Positions 9,952 to 17,753 of a DNA stretch of 64,000 nt are shown here, piece after piece. Where the stretch lies: the NCBI GenBank assembly GCA_903914955.1, contig CAIWRB010000250.1, positions 16,204 through 80,203 of the forward strand, in the 5' to 3' direction. Origin of the DNA: an uncultured Chloroflexota bacterium. GTDB lineage: Bacteria > Chloroflexota > Anaerolineae > Anaerolineales > Villigracilaceae. Position 1 is the first letter of the stretch. The number at the start of each line of letters is the position of its first letter. The translations under genes and the position numbers were made by a program. The notes below the pieces were generated by a model. The model worked only from the letters and a program-made list of their open reading frames with translations, made no database searches and was not told the origin of the DNA.

Positions 9952-10004
9952 GCCGCTTTACTGTATGCTCCATAACGAACTAAATAACAAGAAAAGGAGA
10001 TGAC

Positions 10005-10199
10005 ATGAGTACAAAAATCGATAACCAATTGGTCCAGGTTTATATCCAGGAAGCCATGCAAAATTCCGCAAGATCCAGAGCTGAAAGACTCGCACAGCCT
10101 GCTCGCACAAAAATCAATGGTCGGGAGTCCTTAATAGCGCTGATCGCCGCAGGAGTCCCTATCGCGATCTGGCTGGTCCAGGTCTTTAAAACCAGGTAA
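10005..10199 (+). CDS. Small membrane peptide, 64 residues, unknown function
   Basis: A strong AAGGAG lies 6 bases before the ATG. The first ~40 residues are polar and helix-forming with several Arg (SARSRAERLAQPARTK). Residues ~44-60 form one hydrophobic segment (LIALIAAGVPIAIWLVQVF), followed by KTR, so a single-pass protein with a basic cytoplasmic end is likely. It is transcribed alone, divergent from the NB-ARC regulator and ending 5 bases before the convergent enolase-superfamily gene. No family was recognised. It could be a partner or signal for the neighbouring STAND regulator, but only adjacency supports that. Confidence 0.65.
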   Translation: MSTKIDNQLVQVYIQEAMQNSARSRAERLAQPARTKINGRESLIALIAAGVPIAIWLVQVFKTR

Positions 10200-10204
10200 T
10201 TTCA

Positions 10205-11356
10205 CTACTCAACTGGTTTCCGCTTTTCCCAGCCCGATCGAAACAATGGGAGATAATTGTTCGGGTTATAGGGATGTTTCTTGATTTCTTCGTAATTTAA
10301 ATCCGCTCCCCAACCAATTCGGTCATCTTCAAGTTCAAGGTAACCATTATTCACCGTGGCTGGGTTCGTCAAAATAATATTGGCCCAATCTTCGTTGAAG
10401 TCATCAAAGATCTCATGAATGAAGAAGTTGGGAGTGGCAGTGTTTAGGTGGGCACAGACGAGCGAACATAAAGGTCCTTGCGCGCTATGCGGAGCCGTTA
10501 CTCCATTGTGGGCGTGAACCATTCCGCATATCTGCTTGGATGCTGTCAAACCAAGATACTGCGGCTCAAGTTGAATGATATGAATCGCATCGTGGCTAAG
10601 CAATTCAGAAAACTGTTGTGGACTGTAATAATCCTCACCACATGCAATCGGCACCGGACTTCGCTTTGCTACTTCGACCATCTGTGAAATAAACTGAGGC
10701 GGAACAGGAGCTTCGAACCATGTCGGTTGATACTTCGCCATCGCATCCGCGAATTGCAAAGCAGTATGTGGACTGAAACGGTTGTGAGCTTCGATCATGA
10801 TGTCCACATTTGGGCCGACCGCGTCACGGACAGAAGCAATAAGTTCCAATGCGAGCGAAAAATCGGCGCGCTCCACATAACGCCACGCCGCTCCAAACGG
10901 ATCAAACTTCAAGGCAGTATATCCGCGCGCAACTACACTCTTCGCCTTCTCATGAAAACTTTGCGGTTCACGCGGACCACGATACCAACCATTTGCGTAA
11001 ACTCGCAATCGTTCATGACAGCGTCCGCCGAGTAATTTGTAAACCGGTTGCTTGGTTACTTTGCCCATGATATCCCAACAGGCAAATTCGATGCCTGAGA
11101 GCGCAGCGCCTTGAATCTGCCCGCCGTCCGAGTAGACTTCGCGGAATAGTTTCAGCGTGTGATTCTCCACATCAAATGGATCTTCTCCGATGACGAAGCG
11201 TTTCAATTCCTGAATGGCAGCCTCGACGGTTTTTGCGAAGCCGTTCAAAGTCGCTTCGCCGATACCGTGAAAACCTTCGTCTGTATCCACCCGTGTGAAG
11301 ACCCAATTCTTCCACGGGTTACCAACAATGTAAGTGGTGACGTCTGTGATTTTCAT
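10205..11356 (-). CDS. Enolase-superfamily (MR/MLE) dehydratase, galactonate/gluconate type
   Basis: 383 residues from the MKITDV start at 11356; this ATG overlaps the mutarotase stop as ATGA, and it matches the start of its paralogues. K150 and D152 (LKFDPFG), E189 with H191 (IEAHNRF), E215 (WFEAPVPP), E241 (CGEDYY) and H290 (APHSAQGP) form a plausible active site. The LKFDPFG and EAPVPP motifs resemble galactonate/gluconate dehydratase-like members that yield 2-keto-3-deoxy acids. It is the last gene of the transporter operon, so its substrate is probably derived from the sugar imported by that ABC system. Exact specificity is not decidable by eye. Confidence 0.83.
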   Translation of the reverse strand: MKITDVTTYIVGNPWKNWVFTRVDTDEGFHGIGEATLNGFAKTVEAAIQELKRFVIGEDPFDVENHTLKLFREVYSDGGQIQGAALSGIEFACWDIMGKVTKQPVYKLLGGRCHERLRVYANGWYRGPREPQSFHEKAKSVVARGYTALKFDPFGAAWRYVERADFSLALELIASVRDAVGPNVDIMIEAHNRFSPHTALQFADAMAKYQPTWFEAPVPPQFISQMVEVAKRSPVPIACGEDYYSPQQFSELLSHDAIHIIQLEPQYLGLTASKQICGMVHAHNGVTAPHSAQGPLCSLVCAHLNTATPNFFIHEIFDDFNEDWANIILTNPATVNNGYLELEDDRIGWGADLNYEEIKKHPYNPNNYLPLFRSGWEKRKPVE

Positions 11357-12231
11357 GCAGTTATCTCGATCTCCAGCCACCATGATTTATTTCCACGCGG
11401 GGGCACGGTTGCAAACAAATTGTATTTGTTTACAGCATCAGCAAGAGAATCCTGTGCGCCGATGCAAGGTTCCAAGCCCATGTTGAAATATGGCGAGCCG
11501 CCATCCATACCCAATGCGCCGAGATTCATCCAGACAGCTACTTGCGGAAGAAGATTTACATCCCAGCGCATTTGAAATTCGCCGTTATTTGCAAGTAATG
11601 AGGCCCAACCCTCATTAGCCGGCAGCGGATCGCTCCAGAGTTTGATCGCGCGCGCGGCATTGGTCTCAGGCAGAAATGGGAAATTCAAGCCAGAAACATC
11701 AAAGGGATACTGTATTTTTTTATCAAACGAAATCAGCCCTTCAGGATATGCGCTATCGATGTTAAAACACGCAGATGCAGGCAGGCGCAGTTCCATTCCG
11801 GGTTCAATGGCAAGCAATGGGTGAATGCACCAAACATAATTTATCGGCTGATCTGAGTTGCTTACTACCTCATAGTTCACACGGATGAGGGCAGAGTTGG
11901 CGGCGAGGGTAATAGAGCGGGTGAATGTATAAGGCAGGATGATACCTTGCGAGCGAGTACGTAAAGTAACGCTCCCTTCTTGTTCATCCAGTTCAAATTC
12001 AGCAGGATGTGACCAGAGTTCACCGTGATCTTGTATCGCCGCACCGTGCCACGGTGCGGATGGATACGCACATTCCGCTACACTTGGGAAACATTCATCC
12101 CATCCGCCAGTGTCTGCATTGGCAACATAGGAATTTCCATGAGGCACGCGTTTGTATGCAAAGCGCGGATGTCTCCAAAGCCATTCACGTCCGGTGCGCA
12201 CATCGCGCAGGCTGTTGACTTTGCCACCCAA
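11353..12231 (-). CDS. Aldose 1-epimerase-like protein with disrupted 5' end
   Basis: 292 residues from a TTG at 12231. The sequence looks like a galactose-mutarotase-fold protein (GGKVNSLRD, WDECFPSV, HGELWSHP, conserved His in WCIHPLLAIEPG), a family that equilibrates sugar anomers or recognises sugars. The homologous reading frame continues upstream of the TTG to an in-frame stop at 12322-12324, encoding ITRAAIEGFDSIHVN and VVELNLIPEL, which look like the genuine first strands. The well-placed ATG at 12323-12325 (ATGA overlap with the upstream gene) is out of frame because of a (CT)6 tract. The TTG start removes a conserved strand and has no good ribosome site, so either a frameshift, phase variation or an assembly error is likely. 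Confidence 0.7.
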   Translation of the reverse strand: MGGKVNSLRDVRTGREWLWRHPRFAYKRVPHGNSYVANADTGGWDECFPSVAECAYPSAPWHGAAIQDHGELWSHPAEFELDEQEGSVTLRTRSQGIILPYTFTRSITLAANSALIRVNYEVVSNSDQPINYVWCIHPLLAIEPGMELRLPASACFNIDSAYPEGLISFDKKIQYPFDVSGLNFPFLPETNAARAIKLWSDPLPANEGWASLLANNGEFQMRWDVNLLPQVAVWMNLGALGMDGGSPYFNMGLEPCIGAQDSLADAVNKYNLFATVPPRGNKSWWLEIEITA

Positions 12232-12309
12232 TTCAGGAATTAGGTTTAATTCGACAACGCCAGTATTAACATGAATACTGTCAAAACCTTCAATGGCGGC
12301 ACGGGTAAT

Positions 12310-12321
12310 AGAGAGAGAGAG
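12310..12321 (-). repeat. (CT)6 dinucleotide tract just after a start codon
   Basis: Read on the minus strand, the coupled ATG at 12325-12323 is followed by one A and then six CT units. With six units the frame ends after 11 codons. With seven units, or four, the ATG would be in frame with the mutarotase-like gene. This is the arrangement of a contingency locus controlled by slipped-strand mispairing, but it is also a classic site of sequencing or assembly error. Confidence 0.85.
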
Positions 12322-13227
12322 TCATTTGAGCCACACCGAAAATTCCATTATAAATTTTTGGATTTGTTCCTGCTCTAGTTCGTCGAGCGCATAAGAGGGA
12401 CTGCGGCAATAGTCGCTGGCAATGATGCCGCGCTGTTTCAAAATTACTTTCTCAACTTTTATAATTAGTTCAACACCCTGCATCCAATAGTTAATATAAG
12501 GCAGGAGTTTATTATGAAGAATCTGGAAAGCGTTCTTGTCTGTTCCCCAGAGTTGCCACAGTTCAATATAGATTTCAGTAAACGAACAACCGGGTTGGAT
12601 GCCGACCGCGCCGCGAGCCAACACATCAGGCATTTGAACACCTGCGTAGCCGACAAGCGATTTCAACTTACCCTCTGATCGTTCCACGAGCTTCGAAACA
12701 TACCGTCCCGGCGGCTGGATTTCCACTTTTACAAATTCAGCGTTCGGCAGGGTATCGCGCAATTTAAGGAAAACTTCAGGAGAAATTCGCACACCTGTCT
12801 GTACGGGTGCGTACTGCACAATGACCGGAATTTTCACACTGCCGACGACACGTTTGAGATGTTCAAGAATCGCATCTTCGCTCGGACTTAGAAAATATGG
12901 CGGCAGGATCATCAATCCATCTGCACCCTGTGCTTCGGCAATCTGAGCACGAAGACAGGCCACTTCCCAACTGTGATCGGTAATCGATATGATTCCCGCG
13001 ACAGTTTCTGAACGGGATGTCTCATCCAAAAGGAGTGCTTGCATCCGCAAGCGGTCATTGTCAGATAGTTTATAGAATTCTGTAGCGAGTCCAAATAGAG
13101 TCAGGGCTGAAGCGCCTGTATTAATCAGATGGCGGATAAGCGACTGGAAACTGTCTTCATCCAGGGAGCCTGAATTAGTAAACGAGGCTGCAACAATAGG
13201 AACGATACCGGCAATATGTTTTGACAT
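12322..13227 (-). CDS. DapA-family aldolase/dehydratase (DHDPS/NAL superfamily)
   Basis: 301 residues from the ATG at 13227 (an upstream TTG at 13245 would add six residues). Schiff-base K167 (VKVEIQ), Y139 (QYAPVQ) and the GLATE segment near 46-50, in place of the usual GTTGE, are consistent with a class I pyruvate-dependent aldolase fold. In sugar-acid operons such proteins act as 2-keto-3-deoxy-sugar-acid aldolases or as keto-deoxy-glucarate dehydratases rather than in lysine synthesis. The position between ABC transporter genes and an enolase-superfamily dehydratase supports that. The stop overlaps the ATG of the following frame by 4 bases. Confidence 0.82.
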   Translation of the reverse strand: MSKHIAGIVPIVAASFTNSGSLDEDSFQSLIRHLINTGASALTLFGLATEFYKLSDNDRLRMQALLLDETSRSETVAGIISITDHSWEVACLRAQIAEAQGADGLMILPPYFLSPSEDAILEHLKRVVGSVKIPVIVQYAPVQTGVRISPEVFLKLRDTLPNAEFVKVEIQPPGRYVSKLVERSEGKLKSLVGYAGVQMPDVLARGAVGIQPGCSFTEIYIELWQLWGTDKNAFQILHNKLLPYINYWMQGVELIIKVEKVILKQRGIIASDYCRSPSYALDELEQEQIQKFIMEFSVWLK

Positions 13228-13269
13228 AAATAATTTAGCCGCCAAATTCTGTATGAATATTGAGAGGGA

Positions 13270-13608
13270 TTACCACCCGGTAAAGAACCACATACCCATA
13301 CAGGCAAAAGGCAAGGCAAATATAATGCCCATAATAGCGGCCATGATATATTGCTCAGTTTGACCACCTTCCCTTGGAATTCGGCCGCCAATGAGACCAC
13401 CTACCAACGCGGCTGGTGATGCAATTAACATGGCCAAACCAACTATGATTAGTAGGCTTGGCCCAAATCCGTAGTAATGTTGATTTTCCAAAATCGCCGG
13501 GAATATGGTGGGCCAATAAAACCCCACACTTATCGTTGCAATAGCGCCTACCGCCCATCCGGTTAAGGCAAACGCCATGGGTCGCGAAATCTTCATTTGT
13601 CCATCCAA
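13270..13608 (-). CDS. Small three-helix membrane protein, unknown
   Basis: 112 residues with three hydrophobic segments (~9-30, ~45-72, ~85-110) and a short basic stretch GGRIPREGG. No family was recognised. It lies between the transporter ATPase gene and the DapA-like gene, 21 bases after the former, so it is cotranscribed with the import system. A second possible start, MKISRP at 13596, is also compatible. It might be a transporter accessory or unrelated membrane protein; nothing in the sequence decides. Confidence 0.6.
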   Translation of the reverse strand: MDGQMKISRPMAFALTGWAVGAIATISVGFYWPTIFPAILENQHYYGFGPSLLIIVGLAMLIASPAALVGGLIGGRIPREGGQTEQYIMAAIMGIIFALPFACMGMWFFTGW

Positions 13609-13629
13609 TCCAAAAAAATAGTGGGAATT

Positions 13630-14643
13630 TTAAACAGGCAACAATTCCGACAGCTTTTCAGGATCAATTGCCGGGTTTTGCTCGTAAAGATAACAGGATG
13701 CAGCTTGATGTTCACTCAGTCGGAAGAGTGGCGGAGATTGTTTGCACTTCTCCATCACCAGTGGACAGCGTGAAGAAAACCGGCAGCCTACGCTGGGATG
13801 GTCAGACAGGTCAGATTCCCTGACCTTGATTGCAGTTTCGCCCCAGCGCCGGTTGATGTCTGGCCATGGAATCGAGTCAATCAACAAACGTGTGTAAGGA
13901 TGCTGCGGGGTTTTGATAACAGTGTCCACCGCACCCGCCTCCATCACTGCGCCGCGATAAAGCACCACGATAGAATTAGCGATGTGATAAGCAGTGGTGA
14001 GGTCGTGGGTGATGTAAATGATGGAGACCCCATAGTTCTTCTGTAAACCGCGTAAAGTCTCTAAAATGTTGGCGCGCAGTGAAGCGTCAACCATGGAGAC
14101 AGGCTCATCAGCCACCAACAACTTTGGACGAAGTACCAAGGCGCGCGCAACGTTGATACGCTGGCGTTGCCCGCCCGAGAGTTGATGCGGGAAGCGCCCC
14201 AATACATCCCCAGGACGCAAACCGACAGCCGTGAGTGCTTCATACATTTTATCCCGCGCTTCGCTCTTCGATTTAGCCAGTTTGAAACGCGCTATGGGAA
14301 CTGTAAGCAAATGGTCAACTGTATAAAATGGGTTGAACACTGCGAACGGATCCTGAAATACTGCCTGCACCTCGCGTCTGAACATCATCCGTTCTTCGCC
14401 GCGCAAAGCATGGATATTTTTGCCTTTGTACAAGATCTGTCCAGAGGTGGGTTCAATGAAACCCAGCAACAACATTGCCAGAGTGGTTTTGCCGCTGCCA
14501 CTTTCGCCAGCCACGGTCATGATCGTTGGTTGTTCGGTTTCCAGCTTTAGAGATACGTTATTCAACGCGGTAGTGGAAACACGCGAAAGCAATCCATGCG
14601 AATAAGTTTTTGTGACGTTTTTGAATTCCAATAGATCGGACAT
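13630..14643 (-). CDS. Opp/Dpp-type ABC transporter ATP-binding protein (second)
   Basis: 337 residues. Walker A GESGSGKT (46-53), signature LSGGQRQR near 155, Walker B LLVADEPVSMVD and the H-loop ITHDL. The C-terminal oligopeptide-transporter extension with its Cys cluster (CRFSSRCPLVMEKC, then SCYLY) is present, which in this family can bind an Fe-S cluster. It pairs with the ATPase encoded just upstream. Transporters of this class import oligosaccharides as well as peptides in many thermophiles and Chloroflexota; the neighbours point to sugar. Confidence 0.9.
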   Translation of the reverse strand: MSDLLEFKNVTKTYSHGLLSRVSTTALNNVSLKLETEQPTIMTVAGESGSGKTTLAMLLLGFIEPTSGQILYKGKNIHALRGEERMMFRREVQAVFQDPFAVFNPFYTVDHLLTVPIARFKLAKSKSEARDKMYEALTAVGLRPGDVLGRFPHQLSGGQRQRINVARALVLRPKLLVADEPVSMVDASLRANILETLRGLQKNYGVSIIYITHDLTTAYHIANSIVVLYRGAVMEAGAVDTVIKTPQHPYTRLLIDSIPWPDINRRWGETAIKVRESDLSDHPSVGCRFSSRCPLVMEKCKQSPPLFRLSEHQAASCYLYEQNPAIDPEKLSELLPV

Positions 14644-14646
14644 AGG

Positions 14647-15612
14647 TTAGGCTTTCTCCGAGTAAAGGTGGCATTCGAGGATTCGTCCGCCGGATATGTT
14701 GGTGGAGGGGGGACGTTGTGTCTTACAGTTTTCCATCACTTTTGAACAACGAGGATGAAAGGCGCAACCACCGGGGAGTTGTAAAAGCGCCGGAGCCATG
14801 CCAGGAATCCCATTGAACACGCCTTTGTTTTCAAGGTTGGGCAGACTGCGAATGAGTGCCTGGGCATACGGATGCTTGGGGTCAGTAAACATATCCCGTA
14901 CACTGCTTAGCTCCATGATCCGCCCGGTATACATCACCGCAACCTTGTCTACAAATTGGGCCATCAAGCCCATATCGTGTCCGATCAAAATTACAGCTGC
15001 ACCGATCTGTTTTTGCACCCGGTCGATGGTCTCCATTACCTGTCGTTGCGTAACCACATCCAATGCGCTGGTGGGTTCGTCGGCAATGATGACTTTTGGT
15101 TTAAGCAAAATACTGATGGCAATACAGGCACGTTGTTTCATACCGCCGCTTAGTTCATGGGCATACATTTTGAAAACACTGCTACTGAGATCTACAGACT
15201 CAAGCGCAAGTTTGCAGCGTCGATCAATATCGGCACGGCTCGAACCTTCATCATGAGCCTTGATCGCATCCACCATTTGAGCACCGATGCGTGTTACAGG
15301 ATTCAGTGAGTTCATTGCGCCTTGCGGGATGTAAGCAATTTTGCTGAGGCGCGCTTTAAGCATCGTTTGCTCCGAAAGCGTCATCAGGTCGGTGCCATCA
15401 ACGATCACTTGACCACCCTCGATCCGTCCTGGGGGTTTGATCATGCGCATCATGGCTAATGCCATGGTGCTTTTGCCTGAACCTGATTCGCCGACCAAAC
15501 CTAATTTTTCGCCCGCAGTGAGTGTTAAATCGACTCCATCCAGCGCACGCGCGCGGCCAGCGTCTGTATAATAACTTACCTGCAAATTCTTGATTTGAAG
15601 AACAGGGGTCAT
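14647..15612 (-). CDS. Opp/Dpp-type ABC transporter ATP-binding protein (first)
   Basis: 321 residues. Walker A GESGSGKS near 39-46, signature LSGGMKQR near 155, Walker B VIIADEPTSALD, H-loop LIGHDM. The C-terminal domain has the CAFHPRCSKVMENC Cys motif of the DppD/OppD type. It is encoded 3 bases before the second ATPase and 53 bases after the second permease. The two ATPases form the heterodimeric motor for import across the cytoplasmic membrane. Confidence 0.9.
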   Translation of the reverse strand: MTPVLQIKNLQVSYYTDAGRARALDGVDLTLTAGEKLGLVGESGSGKSTMALAMMRMIKPPGRIEGGQVIVDGTDLMTLSEQTMLKARLSKIAYIPQGAMNSLNPVTRIGAQMVDAIKAHDEGSSRADIDRRCKLALESVDLSSSVFKMYAHELSGGMKQRACIAISILLKPKVIIADEPTSALDVVTQRQVMETIDRVQKQIGAAVILIGHDMGLMAQFVDKVAVMYTGRIMELSSVRDMFTDPKHPYAQALIRSLPNLENKGVFNGIPGMAPALLQLPGGCAFHPRCSKVMENCKTQRPPSTNISGGRILECHLYSEKA

Positions 15613-15665
15613 AGGTCCACCTTGAAGTAATCTGTTTTTCTCACAATATGTGTATTAGTCATAGA

Positions 15666-16565
15666 TTATTCCGTTTTACGAACGCGGGGGTTGGCAAGCT
15701 CGTCCATGCCCATATTGATGAGAGCCAGCGACCCAAGGACAAGCACCAGCGCCAAAGCCGGGAACAAAGGCCACCACCACCAATTATTGAAAAATGCACT
15801 CTGGCCTTGAGCCGCCCAAATGGTATTACCCAACAATGGCTCACGCAGCGGGCCAAGGCCCAGCACTGCCAGATAGAAAGAGGCAAACACCGCATAAAAG
15901 ACCTGGTTCACAAAAGAAGCCGCGATAAACGGCAGCAGGTTAGGAAGGATCTCGCTAAAGATGATGCCCAAATCACCCATCCCCGAAAGTTTGGCGACCG
16001 AAACAAACTGGCGCTCCTTCATCGTGAGAACTTGCGCTCGAATCACCAGCGTTGGCCCCATCCAAGCTAGCAACACCACCACAAACGCCATGGTGTAAAT
16101 GGTGACATCACGTTTGTCAAGTGAACCGGCTATGATGATCTGAATTAATAAGGCTGGAATAGGCGTCAAAATTTGGCAAATACCTTTGATGATCATATCC
16201 AGCCAACCGCCAAAATAGGCTGAGATGAATCCCAACACTACGCCGACCATTGTGCCCAATCCTCCAGCAAGAAGACCGATCAGGGCTGTTTCCTTTAAGC
16301 CGACTATCATCGCGACATACAAGTCACGGCCAAAGAAATCGGTTCCGAGCGGAAATTCCCAACTTGGGGGCTGTTTGCTTTTAACCGTTATAGGGTAGGC
16401 ATGTTTGAGGTCGGCTGTAGCCATACCATAAACAGTGAAGATGACGAGCAGGAGCAAAATAAATAGGCCAACCGCCAGGCCCTTGTTGCGGCGCATGTAG
16501 CGAAATATCAAAGTTAATCGGCTTGGTTGGATTATTTCAGGTTGAGCCAGAGATACTGTTGTCAT
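15666..16565 (-). CDS. Opp/Dpp-type ABC transporter permease (DppC-like)
   Basis: 299 residues with an N-terminal cytoplasmic stretch, a first membrane segment ~34-52 (GLAVGLFILLLLVIF), a periplasmic-side LGTDFFGRD motif typical of OppC/DppC, and five further membrane segments. The coupling EAA-like loop is near SVAKLSGMGDLGIIFSEILPN. It forms the channel with the permease encoded 12 bases upstream. Substrate is inferred to be an oligosaccharide or sugar acid from the operon context. Confidence 0.88.
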   Translation of the reverse strand: MTTVSLAQPEIIQPSRLTLIFRYMRRNKGLAVGLFILLLLVIFTVYGMATADLKHAYPITVKSKQPPSWEFPLGTDFFGRDLYVAMIVGLKETALIGLLAGGLGTMVGVVLGFISAYFGGWLDMIIKGICQILTPIPALLIQIIIAGSLDKRDVTIYTMAFVVVLLAWMGPTLVIRAQVLTMKERQFVSVAKLSGMGDLGIIFSEILPNLLPFIAASFVNQVFYAVFASFYLAVLGLGPLREPLLGNTIWAAQGQSAFFNNWWWWPLFPALALVLVLGSLALINMGMDELANPRVRKTE

Positions 16566-16577
16566 TGGTGAGTCTCC

Positions 16578-17576
16578 TTACTCATTACGAATGCGTGGGT
16601 CCAACAGAGGATAAATAAATTCCATCAGCACCATCAAGGTAGCAACAGCAATGGTGACAAATAATACAACACCGTAAATGACCAGGAAATCGTTGGAGCG
16701 GATAGCAGCGTCAAGAACCCGTCCAATCCCGGGTAATCCAAATTGTGATTCAATAACAATTGCTGAGACAACCACACCGCCCAATGCCAATGCCAACCCG
16801 GTTGCCTGTGGTAAAAGGGCATTCCGCAGGTAATAATCCTTAAAAATGGTGTACCCTCCTAGTCCCTTGTGTTCGGCAAAATTAACATAATCTTCGCCTT
16901 GAATGGTAATCCCCATGCCACGCATACTCAGAGTCCACCCCCCCACCGAGCCTAACAGGAGTGCCAAACCAGGCAGGATTTGATGCCAGACAACATCCCA
17001 AATAAAAGTGAGTGAGGACCAATCAGGGATTACTCCGGTGGAATAAGCGCCTCCCAAAGGAGCTAACTTGAGTTTAAATCCAATAAAGAACAAGAGCAGT
17101 ACCCCCATCAATACCGGTGGGACGCCCTGAAGCAGGATAAAGGGTGTGGCAAAAGTACGCAGCCATCGAGGAGCGCGCGGCCAGGCGGCGATCGCACCGA
17201 GCAGGTTTCCGATAACAAAAGACAAGACCGTCGTCACAAGCAAGAGAACGATCGTCCACGGGAGCGAATCCATGATCAGTTCCAATACGGTGCGGGGATA
17301 CTTGTTATACGACACCCCAAGATCAAAGCGAGAGATGCTGGAAAGATAATCGGTATATTGTTCAAACAGAGGCTTATCAAGGCCAAACTTAGTATTATAT
17401 GAGGCGATGATCACCTCCAAATCTTTGGGTGAAAAACCACCCGAGATGGCCAGTGTGGCAAAACGCTCACGCACAGGGTTCTTTTGAGAAATACGCGGGA
17501 TGAAGAACACTATGGTCGAGGCAGCCCAAATCACCGTAATTAAAAAAAGCAGGCGGCGAATGATTAGTTTGATCAT
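16578..17576 (-). CDS. Opp/Dpp-type ABC transporter permease (DppB-like)
   Basis: 332 residues with six predicted membrane segments. The first segment is at ~9-29, followed by a long external loop to ~95. EAA-like loop NFAEHKGLGGYTIFKDYYLRNALLPQ and C-terminal ESQFGLPGIGRVLDAAI are typical of DppB/OppB. It is separated from the binding-protein gene by 177 bases that include a strong hairpin, which probably makes it less expressed than the binding protein. Confidence 0.88.
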   Translation of the reverse strand: MIKLIIRRLLFLITVIWAASTIVFFIPRISQKNPVRERFATLAISGGFSPKDLEVIIASYNTKFGLDKPLFEQYTDYLSSISRFDLGVSYNKYPRTVLELIMDSLPWTIVLLLVTTVLSFVIGNLLGAIAAWPRAPRWLRTFATPFILLQGVPPVLMGVLLLFFIGFKLKLAPLGGAYSTGVIPDWSSLTFIWDVVWHQILPGLALLLGSVGGWTLSMRGMGITIQGEDYVNFAEHKGLGGYTIFKDYYLRNALLPQATGLALALGGVVVSAIVIESQFGLPGIGRVLDAAIRSNDFLVIYGVVLFVTIAVATLMVLMEFIYPLLDPRIRNE

Positions 17577-17704
17577 AACGTTTCTCCTTGAATGAGATAA
17601 TGAATAAGAACACGCGCAGGAGCTAAGCAGGATCTAAATGGTTCATATATCTTAAATTGCAGGGATGCTGCCAACATCCTTACGGCTTTGAATATTATGG
17701 TTTT

Positions 17705-17737
17705 GTTACGTGGCGCGCTTATGGCGCGCCACGTAAC
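17705..17737 (-). terminator. Strong GC-rich hairpin between binding-protein and permease genes
   Basis: A perfect 14-bp stem (arms 17705-17718 and 17724-17737, GTTACGTGGCGCGC and its complement) with a 5-base loop. No U-tract follows on the minus strand, so it is not a standard intrinsic terminator. Placed 3' of the binding-protein gene it more likely stabilises that mRNA or attenuates read-through into the permeases, as in other binding-protein operons. Confidence 0.65.
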
Positions 17738-17753
17738 TTAGAACATCAAAAAC

